From positions 1 to 7,350 of the forward strand of contig JALOQG010000399.1 in NCBI GenBank assembly GCA_025453505.1: DNA of 7,350 bases. Direction: 5' to 3'. The number at the start of each line of letters is the position of its first letter. The stretch's first letter is position 1. Both the position numbers and the translations under genes were made by a program. Under the pieces are notes generated by a model. The model saw only the letters and a list, made by a program, of their open reading frames with translations, was not told where the DNA came from and ran no database searches. This stretch comes from Myxococcota bacterium (GTDB lineage Bacteria; Myxococcota_A; UBA9160; PR03). Below are positions 1-7,350 of the stretch, piece by piece.

Positions 1-362
1 CCGACCACCTTCTGGACGATGCCGAGGTGGAAGAGGATCGAGAAGAGGCTGCCCATGAAGACGATCACCGGCAGCACGTTCGCCACGATCGAGAAGCCGG
101 AGTCCAGGATCGGCCCGAACACGAAGCGCGCACCGGCGTTCGTGTAGCTGGTGAGACCGCCGACGAGCGCGCTCGCGCCGGCGAAGAACGCGCGGCCCGC
201 GCCGGTTCGCAGCAGCAGCAGCGCGACGCCGAGCTGGATCGCGAGCCCGTAGCCGATCGTGCGCCAGGGCATGCGGCGCCGATCCACCGAGAAGAGCCAA
301 GCGATCGCGAGCATCGCGATCACACCGAGCGCGGACACGGAGCGCTGCGCGAGGTCTTCCAA
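1..362 (-). CDS. nupC: NupC-family concentrative nucleoside transporter, N-terminal 120 residues (gene runs off the window)
   Basis: This is the 5' part of an inner-membrane cation-coupled nucleoside importer of the CNT/NupC family. The 120 visible residues follow the E. coli NupC N-terminus from memory. A first hydrophobic helix (residues 9-24) is followed by the basic loop SVDRRRMPWR, then a second helix with GLAIQLGVALLLLR (39-52). After that come the amphipathic stretch with YTNAGARFVFGPI (73-85) and a helix with VLPVIVFMGSLFSILFHLGI (96-115). The TTG at 362 is chosen because it sits just before the first helix, as in NupC, and 11 bases after the thiE stop; no clear Shine-Dalgarno is seen, so translational coupling to thiE is likely. 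A GTG at codon 9 would cut into the first helix. It is the fourth gene of the ntrB-ntrC-thiE-nupC run. The remaining roughly 280-300 residues, including the substrate-binding core, lie outside the window. Confidence 0.85.
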   Translation of the reverse strand, partial: MEDLAQRSVSALGVIAMLAIAWLFSVDRRRMPWRTIGYGLAIQLGVALLLLRTGAGRAFFAGASALVGGLTSYTNAGARFVFGPILDSGFSIVANVLPVIVFMGSLFSILFHLGIVQKVV

Positions 363-373
363 CCCGGGACCGT

Positions 374-1035
374 TTAGCAGGCCGGCGCCGCGTTCGCGCG
401 CGCGGCCTCGATCGCGTGCACGAGCGCGCGTGCGGCGGCCACCGGATCGGCGGCGCCCGCGATCGCCGAGATCACGCACACCGCCGCCGCGCCCGCGCGC
501 ACGACGTCGCCCGCGCGCGCGGCGTCGATGCCGCCGATCGCGACCACCGGCCGCGGCGCGGAGATCGCGACGACCTCGGCGAGCGCGGCGACGCCGCGCG
601 GGCCGTAGCCCGACTGCTTCGACGTCGTGCCGAAGAGCGGACCGAACGCGACGTAGTCCACCGGTTCGTCCCGCGCGTCGCGCGCCTGCGCGGGCGTGTG
701 CGTCGAGCGTCCGATCAGCAGCCGCGCGCGCACGGCTTCGGGCACGCGCGCGGGCGGCAGATCGCCCTGGCCGAGATGCACGCCGTCGGCGCCACACGCG
801 AGCGCGAGATCGAAGCGGTCGTTGACGAAGAAGAGGGCGCCGTGCGCGCGCGCGAGCGGCGCGATCGCCTCGCCCCACGCGAGCACGGCGCGATCCGTCG
901 CGTGCTTGGCGCGGAGCTGCACGACGCGCGCGCCGCCCGCGAGTGCCGCGCGCGCCTGCTCGACCGGATCCGCCCGCCAGCGCGGATCGTCGTCGGCGAG
1001 GCAGTAGAGACCCCGGACGCGGGCGGCGTCCGGCT

Positions 1036-1039
<4 letters not shown>
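374..1039 (-). CDS. thiE: Thiamine-phosphate synthase (thiamine-phosphate pyrophosphorylase)
   Basis: ThiE is a cytoplasmic TIM-barrel enzyme. It joins HMP pyrophosphate and the thiazole phosphate carboxylate to give thiamine monophosphate. The product is 221 residues, a normal family length. Visible family motifs in order are VVQLRAK (39-45), NDRFDLAL (73-80), GADGVHLGQGDLP (83-95, with the Asp that binds Mg-pyrophosphate), STH (112-114), YVAFGPLFGTTSK (129-141), VAIGGI (166-171) and VCVISAI (187-193). The TTG start overlaps the ntrC stop as TTGA, and a purine-rich GGAAAGG lies only two bases upstream. No other start precedes the conserved core at residue 39. No other thiamine genes are nearby, and there is no room for a TPP riboswitch in front of it, so expression probably depends on the ntrBC transcript. 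The same reading frame stays open far upstream through ntrC; that extension is not part of thiE. Confidence 0.93.
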
Positions 1040-2412
<1,373 letters not shown>

Positions 2413-2416
<4 letters not shown>

Positions 2417-3489
2417 GGCGCCCTCCTCAGCGGGAGCGAGACGCGCGCCCGCGTTCCGCGCCCTTCGCGACTCTCGATCGTCAGGGTGCCGCCGTGCTGC
2501 ACCACGAAGTGTCGCGCCAGCGAGAGGCCGAGCCCGGTGCCGTGCGACTTGGTGGTGAAGAACGGCGTGGCGATGCGTTCGCGCGCGGACTCCGGGATGC
2601 CGCAGCCGTCGTCGTCGAAGTCCACGCCGACGGTCGGGACGCGTTCGCCGCCGCCGAGGTCGATGCGGTGGTCGAGGCGCAGCCGCGTCGTGATGACGAG
2701 CTTGCCTTCGCGGTCGGGCATCGCCTCGAGCGCGTTGCGTCCGAGGTTCAGGAACACCTGCACGAGCCGGTCGCCGTCGGCCATCAGCTCCGGGATCGAC
2801 GGGTCGAAGCTGCGCTCGACGTGCGCCCGCGCGCCGAGCGGATCGACGGCGAGCAGGTCGAGGACGTCGTCGAGCACGCGATGCAGGTTCACGGGCGCGA
2901 GCTTGATCTCGCCGGCGCGGCCGAAGACGAGGAAGTCGTCGAGCAGCGCGGCGATGCGATCGACTTCGCGCAAGATGAGATCCGCGGCGGCGCGGTCGCG
3001 CTCGTTGGCGGAGCGCTTGCCGAGGATCTCGGCCGCGCCGCGGATGCCGCCGAGCGGATTGCGCACTTCGTGCGCGATGCCGGACGCGATCTGCCCGAGC
3101 GCCGCGACGCCCGCGCGCTCGCGATCGAACTCGCGCAACGCCGCGCCGCGCGTGAGGTCCGAGAGGCCCACGACGGCGCCTTCGATCGTGCCGTCCTCGG
3201 CGGAGAGCGGCGCGACGGCGGCGTCCACGAGCAGATCGCCCTGGAAGCGGCGCGGGACGCGGATCTCGTGCTCGACACAGGCGGCGCCGCCGGCCAGCAC
3301 CGATCGCACCGCCTTGCCGAACCCGCTCGCACCGGCGACCTGCTCGATCGGGCGTCCCGACACGGCTTCGGTCGAGGTCTCGAGGATTCGGCTCGCCTCG
3401 GCGTTCAGGTGCGCGACGCGCCCGGTCGCGTCGACGACGACGACACCGTCGAGCAAGGCGTCGAGGATCTGCGGAACGCGTCGGAGCAT
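2413..3489 (-). CDS. ntrB: NtrB-type sensor histidine kinase (cytoplasmic, PAS-HisKA-HATPase)
   Basis: This is the cognate kinase/phosphatase for the adjacent NtrC-type regulator, 358 residues (E. coli NtrB has 349). There is no membrane segment, so the sensor is cytosolic. The N-terminal PAS domain (about 5-110) includes LLDGVVVVDATGRVAHLNAE. The phospho-acceptor H140 lies in the H-box IAHEVRNPLGGIRGAAEIL, whose NPLGGIRGAA run is characteristic of NtrB rather than of generic kinases. The ATPase domain has the N-box around N252 (QVFLNLGRNALEAM), the G1 box DDDGCGIP (292-299), the F-box PFFTTKS (309-315) and the G2 box GTGLGLSL (317-324). All catalytic boxes are intact. The ATG at 3489 is chosen because the PAS domain begins just after it and GC-rich codon use starts here; a GTG six codons further upstream is possible. 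A PII-like signal would be expected for NtrB, but no glnB or glnA is in the window. Confidence 0.85.
2422..2427 (-). promoter_or_regulatory. Shine-Dalgarno AGGAGG for the ntrC TTG start
   Basis: On the minus strand a perfect AGGAGG lies inside the last codons of ntrB, five bases before the TTG at 2416. It supports this TTG as the ntrC start and suggests strong re-initiation after ntrB terminates at the overlapping TGA. Confidence 0.75.
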
Positions 3490-4780
3490 GGGACATCTCG
3501 GCACGCGAGAAGAGCGGTGCCTGTTTCTTGGGCACCCTAGCCACTGTGCTGCAGCGCGTCGAGCGATCCTGGCAGCGATCGAGCCGCTCGTGCCCGAAAC
3601 CTGTGCGACCGGCGACGCACTCGGACGCGTGCTCGCGGAGCCCGTGCTCGCGCCGCGCACGCTGCCGCCCTTCGACGTCTCCGCCATGGACGGCTACGCG
3701 CTGCGCGCGGCCGACCTCGCGCGTGCGGGCAACGATGCGCCGGTGGCGCTCCCGGTCGCGTTCGAAGTGGCGGCCGGCGCGCGGCCGGATCGCCCGCTCG
3801 AACCGGGCGCGGTCGCGCGCATCTTCACCGGCGCACCGCTGCCGCCCGGCGCCGACGCCGTGGTGCGTCAGGAAGACGTCGTGCGCGAGGGCGACCGCGC
3901 GCGCTTCACGATCCCCGCGTCGCCCGGTGAGCACGTACGCGAGGCGGGCGAGGACGTGCGTGCCGGCGAGACGGTGCTCGAGCCGGGCGCGCGGCTCGGA
4001 CCCGGGCCGCTCGGCATGCTGGCTTCGCTCGGCCGCACGGTCGTCGCCGTACACCGGCGCCCGCGCGACGCGAACCTGTACGGCGGCGACGAGCTAATCG
4101 AGCCCGACGGCGATCCGGCCGGCGGCCGCATCGACGCGTCGAACTCGTATTCGATCGCGGCGCAGTGTCGCGAGGCCGGTGCCGAGCCGACGTATCTCGG
4201 CATCGCGCGCGACACGCCCGCGGATCTCGAGCGCGTGCTGCGCGCGGGACTGTGGGCCGACGTGCTCGTGTCGTCGGCGGGCGTCTCGGTCGGCGATCGC
4301 GACTACGTGCGGCCGGTGCTCGAGCAGCTCGGCTGCGAGCTGGTCTTCTGGGGCGTCGAGATCAAGCCCGGCTTCCCGCTCGTCTTCGGCCGCTTCGCGG
4401 AGCGGGGTCCGCTGGTGTTCGGCCTGCCCGGCAATCCGGTGTCCGCGATGGTGACCTTCGAGGAGTTCGTGCGGCCCGCGTTGCGCAGGCTGGCGGGACA
4501 CCGCGCGCTGTACCGGCCGCGCATCGAGGCGGTGCTGGGCGAGACGTTGCGCAAGGGAGCCGGCCGGCTGCATCTCGTGCGCGTGCGGCTCGAACGCAAG
4601 GACGGACGCGTCGTCGCGCGCAGCACCGGCAGCCAGAGCTCCGGCGTACTGCGCTCGATGGCGCTCGCGCACGGGCTGCTGGTGTTCCCCGCCGCGGCGA
4701 CGACGCTCGCGGAAGGAACGCCGGTGCAGGTGCGCGTGCTCGACGAGGAGTTCCTGGCCGCCGAGGACGCGGGACTGTGA
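3488..4780 (+). CDS. moeA: Molybdopterin molybdenumtransferase (MoeA), 5' end uncertain
   Basis: MoeA inserts molybdate into adenylylated molybdopterin to give molybdenum cofactor. The frame encodes 430 residues from the ATG at 3488 (E. coli 411). Family landmarks are PPFDVSAMDGYALR (60-73), IFTGAPLPPGADAVVRQEDV (112-131), VREAGEDVRAGETVLEPG (150-167), GGDELIEP (199-206), SSAGVSVGDRDY (262-273), IKPGFPLVFG (292-301), GLPGNPVSA (312-320) and domain IV with GSQSSGVLRSMALAHGLLVFP. KPGFP resembles gephyrin KPGLP rather than bacterial KPGKP, so it is not alarming. The usual S-T-G-D-E-L motif reads Y-G-G-D-E-L here. The first 22-25 codons lack MoeA similarity and have poor third-position G/C. The ATG is the only standard start before GTG 3590 in this frame, but it may not be the true one. 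A GTG at 3546 in another frame, joined by a one-base correction, would give a family-like N-terminus. mobA follows with a 4-base overlap. Confidence 0.88.
   Translation: MGHLGTREERCLFLGHPSHCAAARRAILAAIEPLVPETCATGDALGRVLAEPVLAPRTLPPFDVSAMDGYALRAADLARAGNDAPVALPVAFEVAAGARPDRPLEPGAVARIFTGAPLPPGADAVVRQEDVVREGDRARFTIPASPGEHVREAGEDVRAGETVLEPGARLGPGPLGMLASLGRTVVAVHRRPRDANLYGGDELIEPDGDPAGGRIDASNSYSIAAQCREAGAEPTYLGIARDTPADLERVLRAGLWADVLVSSAGVSVGDRDYVRPVLEQLGCELVFWGVEIKPGFPLVFGRFAERGPLVFGLPGNPVSAMVTFEEFVRPALRRLAGHRALYRPRIEAVLGETLRKGAGRLHLVRVRLERKDGRVVARSTGSQSSGVLRSMALAHGLLVFPAAATTLAEGTPVQVRVLDEEFLAAEDAGL
3516..3536. promoter_or_regulatory. Perfect inverted repeat GGTGCC-N9-GGCACC in the ntrB/moeA divergent region
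   Basis: Two 6-base arms are exact reverse complements around a 9-base T-rich spacer (TGTTTCTTG). The dyad lies 27 bases upstream of the ntrB ATG, in the locally least GC-rich stretch of the divergent region, so it is well placed to be an operator or a small hairpin for either operon. The arm polarity (GGTGC then GCACC) is opposite to the enterobacterial NtrC consensus (TGCAC then GTGCA), so NtrC is not the obvious ligand. No convincing -35/-10 or GG-N10-GC sigma-54 promoter was found next to it. The role is inferred from position and symmetry only. Confidence 0.35.
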
Positions 4781-5385
4781 GCGACGGACGCATCGCGAAC
4801 GTCGCGGCCGCCGTACTGATCGGCGGCGCGTCGAGCCGGATGGGCGAGGACAAGGCACGCCGATCGTTCGCCGGCATCGCGGCCGCGACGCGCGCGAGCC
4901 GCCTTCTCGCGTCGCTCTTCGCCGACGTGATGCTGGTCGGCGGCGACGCTCCCGACGACGCAGTCGGGCGTCGCGTCGCGGACGTCGCAGGACCGCGCTG
5001 CGCGCTGCGCGGCCTCGTCGCCGCGCTCGAAGCGGCGCGTGCGGAGCGCGTGCTCGTCGTCGCGACGGATCTGCCGCTGCTCGGCCCCGAGCTGCTGCTC
5101 GCGCTCGTCGCGTGGCCCGAGGCCGACGTCGTGCTGCCGCGCCGCGCCGGACGCATCGAGCCGCTCTGCGCGATCTGGCACCGCGAACACGCGCTCGTCG
5201 CGGCGCGCGAACGGCTCGCGGCGCAAACGCTCGCGCTGCACGAACTCGTCGCGCGGCTCGACGCACGTTTTCTCGACGACGCCGATCTCGCCGCGATCGA
5301 CCCCGAAGGCACCGCCCTCGCCAACGCCAACACCCCCGAAGAATGGTCGTATCTCGAGAGGGCGCGAACCCGAGGTCCCGCGTAG
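4777..5385 (+). CDS. mobA: Molybdenum cofactor guanylyltransferase (MobA)
   Basis: MobA is a cytoplasmic nucleotidyltransferase that transfers GMP from GTP to Mo-molybdopterin, making the bis-MGD cofactor used by DMSO-reductase-family enzymes such as nitrate reductases and formate dehydrogenases. The product is 202 residues (E. coli 194). The N-terminal GTP-binding signature is LIGGASSRMGEDKA (14-27, invariant Arg21 and Lys26). The metal-binding Asp98 sits in VVATDLPLL after a Rossmann strand, EPLCAIW matches the conserved P-L-x-A region, and the C-terminal NANTPEEW (183-190) matches the usual N-x-NTPE-D/E. The GTG start at 4777 overlaps the moeA TGA as GTGA, with GAGGA nine bases upstream at 4763-4767. 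Pairing with moeA fixes the pathway and suggests that bis-MGD enzymes are encoded elsewhere. The last codons and the stop lie inside the first copy of a direct repeat. Confidence 0.9.
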   Translation: MSDGRIANVAAAVLIGGASSRMGEDKARRSFAGIAAATRASRLLASLFADVMLVGGDAPDDAVGRRVADVAGPRCALRGLVAALEAARAERVLVVATDLPLLGPELLLALVAWPEADVVLPRRAGRIEPLCAIWHREHALVAARERLAAQTLALHELVARLDARFLDDADLAAIDPEGTALANANTPEEWSYLERARTRGPA

Positions 5386-5412
5386 CGAGCCACAGGCGAG
5401 CGGCGAGATCCA
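5376..5412 (+). repeat. Direct repeat, copy 1 (overlaps the mobA stop)
   Basis: A 37-base unit begins TCCCGCGTAGCGAGCC, then three variable bases (ACA), then GGCGAGCGGCGAG and TCCA. It matches copy 2 at 5455-5492 except for the first two of the three variable bases and a one-base gap. The TAG of mobA is part of the unit, so the repeat boundary runs into coding sequence. Two such copies in a short convergent gap resemble a dispersed intergenic repeat family. Confidence 0.75.
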
Positions 5413-5503
5413 GAAGGCTCGCGCCACGAATCGTCTCCGCGCTCGCCGCCCACCTCCCGCGTAGCGAGCCGAAGGCGAGCGGCGAGAATCCATGAGGCCG
5501 GAA
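5386..5503. other. Convergent intergenic gap between mobA and batD
   Basis: This 118-base gap contains most of repeat copy 1, a 42-base spacer (5413-5454) rich in GCTCGC-type words, and all of repeat copy 2. No open frame with a recognisable start is seen. Codon-like runs across it (RSEPQASGE, RSEPKASGE) are only translations of the repeat. Transcription from both sides must end here, so it probably holds the terminators for moeA-mobA and for the TPR-batD operon. Confidence 0.6.
5455..5492 (+). repeat. Direct repeat, copy 2 (intergenic)
   Basis: This 38-base unit has the same order as copy 1: TCCCGCGTAGCGAGCC, variable GAA, GGCGAGCGGCGAG, an extra A, then TCCA. It lies 12 bases before the batD stop on the opposite strand. 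Its GCGGCGAG (5479-5486) can pair with CTCGCCGC at 5442-5449, giving a possible 8-bp stem with a 29-base loop. That could act as a bidirectional end signal between the convergent genes, although there is no T-tract. Confidence 0.75.
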
Positions 5504-6730
5504 TCAGAGTTTTGCGATCAACGAGCGGATGCGGGACGCGTCGGGGAGGGGCGCGGCGGCGGCGGCGAAGCGGGAGCGGTCGAGATCGGCGAGGGCTTCG
5601 GCGGCGGCGCGCAGCGCGCCGTCGCTGCGCGTGACGAGTTCCTCGGCGGCGAGCGCGTGTGCGCCCGGCATGCGCGCGTCGATCGCGGCGCGCAGCGCCG
5701 CAGCGAGCGCGCGCGCCGCGGCGGCTCGATCGCCGCGCGCGTGCGCGGCCTCCGCTTCTTCGAGATGCGCTTCGGCCGCGAAGGCGGCGGCGAGGCCGTG
5801 GCGTCGCCTTCGCAGCGCGGCGCGCGCGAGCCACGCGCCGGCGGCCGCGCCGAACGCCACGCCCGCGAGGCGTCCCCACGCGATCGTGTGTCGCGGCGCG
5901 TCGGCAGCCGGTCGCTGCTGCGCCGGCCGTTGCGCCGCCGCGTCCGTCGCGGCCTCCGTCACCACCAGCACCAGCGGGGTCGACTCGGTCCGCTCCCAGC
6001 GTCCGCTCGCCGGATCCAGCCAAGCCACGTGCAAGCGCGGCAGCTCGATGCGGCCGACGGCGCGTGGAACGAGGTCGAAGGTCTGCGTGCGCGTCAGCAG
6101 CAGGCGGCGCCCCGACTCGCGGTCGAGGTGCGGCTCGCGCGCGAGGATCTCGACGCCCGGGATCGCATCCGGCGCGAGCGCGGGCGCTGCGTCCCACACG
6201 TTGGCCTCGCCGTGGAGCTGCACGTGCAGCGCGACGGACTCACCGAGCGCGATCTGGTCGCGCTCGAGCCGCGCGACGAGCGCGATGCGGCCGACGACGC
6301 GGCCCGGCTCCGGCGCGGGCAGCGCGTCGACCTCCACCTCCGCGCCGGGCACCTGCGTCTCGAACACGCCGTCCGGGGTCGTGCACGCGATGCGCGAAGC
6401 CGGAATCGCGAGCGTGCCCGCGCGCACCGGAAACAGCGCGCGCCGCTCCTCCGCGACGATGCGGTGCGCGCCGATGCCGGAGATCCCGGGATCGGGCGCC
6501 TGGCCGTGCAGCCACTCGACGCGGAACGACGGGAACGAGAGATCGTCGCTGAAGCGGACCTGCGACACCTGCTCGCGTCGTTCGATCCGAAGCCGGTACA
6601 CGAGCTGCTGGCCGACGTAGCCGCGCGGCGGCTCGATGACGACGCGTGCGCTGCAAGGCGTCTCGGCGCGGGCGCCGGAGGCCAGCGCCACCGCGAGCAC
6701 GGCGCAGGCGAATCGAGCCGCTCGCCTCAC
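5504..6730 (-). CDS. batD: BatD-family envelope protein (oxygen-tolerance/aerotolerance Bat operon)
   Basis: BatD proteins are membrane-anchored and mostly periplasmic, and are encoded with MoxR ATPase, DUF58 and VWA proteins. Their biochemical role is poorly defined; the operon is linked to stress or oxygen tolerance. From the GTG at 6730 the product is 408 residues. Residues 1-22 form a signal peptide (VRRAARFACAVLAVALASGARA, cleavage after ARA). Two beta-rich modules follow, about 27-137 (VVIEPPRGYVGQQLVYRLRI, FPVRAGTLAIPAS) and 145-257 (ALGESVALHVQLHGEANVWD, TQTFDLVPRAVGRIELPRL, WLDPASGRWERTESTPL). These are typical BatD elements. One membrane segment lies at 282-304, followed by a basic stop and a helical, Ala-rich cytoplasmic tail ending with the family's D-x-x-RFA. 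Many BatD proteins have 500-600 residues, so this is a short form with fewer Ig-like modules. The start is supported by the GTGA overlap with the preceding gene and by the signal peptide. The frame stays open upstream, but that is a separate gene. Confidence 0.85.
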   Translation of the reverse strand: MRRAARFACAVLAVALASGARAETPCSARVVIEPPRGYVGQQLVYRLRIERREQVSQVRFSDDLSFPSFRVEWLHGQAPDPGISGIGAHRIVAEERRALFPVRAGTLAIPASRIACTTPDGVFETQVPGAEVEVDALPAPEPGRVVGRIALVARLERDQIALGESVALHVQLHGEANVWDAAPALAPDAIPGVEILAREPHLDRESGRRLLLTRTQTFDLVPRAVGRIELPRLHVAWLDPASGRWERTESTPLVLVVTEAATDAAAQRPAQQRPAADAPRHTIAWGRLAGVAFGAAAGAWLARAALRRRRHGLAAAFAAEAHLEEAEAAHARGDRAAAARALAAALRAAIDARMPGAHALAAEELVTRSDGALRAAAEALADLDRSRFAAAAAPLPDASRIRSLIAKL

Positions 6731-7350
6731 CAGCGCGGTCGCTCGGCGCGCCGCGTGCGCGCATCCGCGGCGTCGCGGCCCGGGATCGTCGTGCACCGCA
6801 TCGAGCCACTGCTGCACGCGATCCGGCGCGAGTTCCGGCGCGAAGCGACGCGCGGCTTCGGGATCGGCGACCGGCCGCGGCTGCTCGCCTTCCGGCGGCG
6901 GCGGCTCGTCTTTCGCATCGCCCTCGCGCGCTCCCGGTGCAGCGTTCGGATCCGGCAGCTCGGGATCCGGCCGCTCCGCTTCCTCCCGTGCGTCGTCGTC
7001 GGCGCGCTGCGCGTCGGACTCCGGCTGCGCCGCGAGAGCGCGCAGGCTCCACTCGAGATTGAAGCGCGCCTCGGCGTCGTCCGGCGCGAGCGCGAGCGCG
7101 TCGAGAAACGCGTCGCGCGCGGCGTCGAAGCGCCGGCGCTCGAGTTCGAGTACGCCGAGGTCGTAGTAGGCGAGCGCGGCGTCGCGTGGATCGCGCGCGC
7201 CGACGGCCGCGGCGCGCAATGCGTGCGACGCCTCGTCGAGATCGCCGCGCTCGGCCCGCGCGACGCCCAGCGCGACGAGCAGTCGCGCGTCGCCGGGGCG
7301 TTCGCGGAGCCGTGCTTCGAGCCACGCGACGGCGTCGTCCTGCGCGGCGA
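6727..7350 (-). CDS. TPR protein of the Bat operon (BatC/BatB-like), 3' part, with a probable one-base frameshift
   Basis: This is the C-terminal part of a protein whose start lies beyond 7350. From 7348 down it has TPR-type helix pairs: WLEARLRERPGDARLLVALG, then AALAYYDLGVLELERRRFDA with ARDAFLDALALAPDDAEARF. An acidic, proline-rich linker follows (about 7040-6840). The C-terminal RVQQWLDAVHDDPG resembles the QWL-x-x-x-x-DDPG motif I recall at the end of VWA-TPR (BatB/BatC) proteins. After DDPG the frame must shift. Dropping one base of the GGG at 6779-6781 gives RDAADARTRRAERPRW and a TGA at 6727-6729 overlapping the batD GTG. Without the shift the frame runs straight into batD and buries its signal peptide mid-protein. 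TPR proteins here are thought to scaffold Bat complexes. Expected neighbours past the window are batB, batA, a DUF58 gene and moxR. Family is confident; batC versus batB cannot be decided from this fragment. Confidence 0.7.
   Translation of the reverse strand, partial: SPRRTTPSRGSKHGSANAPATRDCSSRWASRGPSAAISTRRRTHCAPRPSARAIHATPRSPTTTSAYSNSSAGASTPRATRFSTRSRSRRTTPRRASISSGACALSRRSRSPTRSAPTTTHGRKRSGRIPSCRIRTLHRERARAMRKTSRRRRKASSRGRSPIPKPRVASRRNSRRIACSSGSMRCTTIPGRDAADARTRRAERPRW

Noticed and set aside
180..260. Short GCA/CAG-type repeat (cgcagcagcagcagcgcg) as a possible tandem repeat
   Set aside because: It encodes the Leu run of the second NupC membrane helix (ALLLLR) and needs no other explanation.
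3490..3600. Sigma-54 promoter or NtrC enhancer box upstream of ntrB or moeA
   Set aside because: No GG-N10-GC pair of convincing quality was found, and the dyad has the opposite polarity to the TGCAC...GTGCA NtrC site.
4360..4385. Loss of the second Lys in the MoeA KPGKP motif (KPGFP here) as a sign of inactivity
   Set aside because: Gephyrin has KPGLP at the same place, so this position is not invariant.
5413..5454. CRISPR-like repeat-spacer structure formed by the two direct repeats
   Set aside because: There are only two imperfect units with one spacer and no cas genes nearby, and the first unit overlaps the mobA coding end.
5504..7350. A genuine TPR-BatD fusion protein
   Set aside because: A clean signal peptide would lie mid-protein, and a one-base change restores a normal stop and a GTGA start overlap. 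Kept only as a finding to check.

Overview
The window is about 70% G+C, with strong G/C preference at third codon positions and frequent TTG and GTG starts. It reads as ordinary chromosome of a high-GC Gram-negative bacterium. The NtrB/NtrC pair, the BatD-type envelope protein and the composition suggest a deltaproteobacterial lineage such as Myxococcota or a relative; that placement is inference. There are no RNA genes, CRISPR arrays, insertion sequences or phage genes.

Three transcription blocks are visible. (1) Minus strand, 3489 to 1: ntrB, ntrC, thiE and the 5' part of a NupC-type nucleoside transporter. The ntrB/ntrC and ntrC/thiE junctions are both TTGA stop/start overlaps, and nupC starts 11 bases after the thiE stop. 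(2) Plus strand, about 3488 to 5385: moeA and mobA, joined by a GTGA overlap, for the last steps of molybdenum cofactor synthesis. (3) Minus strand, 7350 to 5504: the 3' part of a TPR protein (BatC/BatB-like) and batD, also joined by a GTGA overlap. Blocks 1 and 2 diverge from about 3488. Blocks 2 and 3 converge on a 118-base gap holding two copies of a roughly 37-base direct repeat.

The known biology is nitrogen-type two-component control with sigma-54, thiamine phosphate synthesis, nucleoside uptake, Moco maturation and an envelope 'Bat' operon. A functional link between NtrBC and the divergent Moco genes (for example nitrate or purine use) is possible but not shown by the sequence.

The most notable signal is damage to reading frames. 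ntrC changes frame at about 1999 and lacks the segment that normally joins receiver and AAA+ domains. The TPR gene appears to carry one extra base at about 6779-6781, which fuses it artificially to batD. The first 22-25 codons of the moeA reading frame do not look coding. These may be real lesions or assembly/sequencing errors. I found no convincing new biological system; the best non-genic objects are the repeat pair at 5376-5492 and a perfect dyad at 3516-3536.
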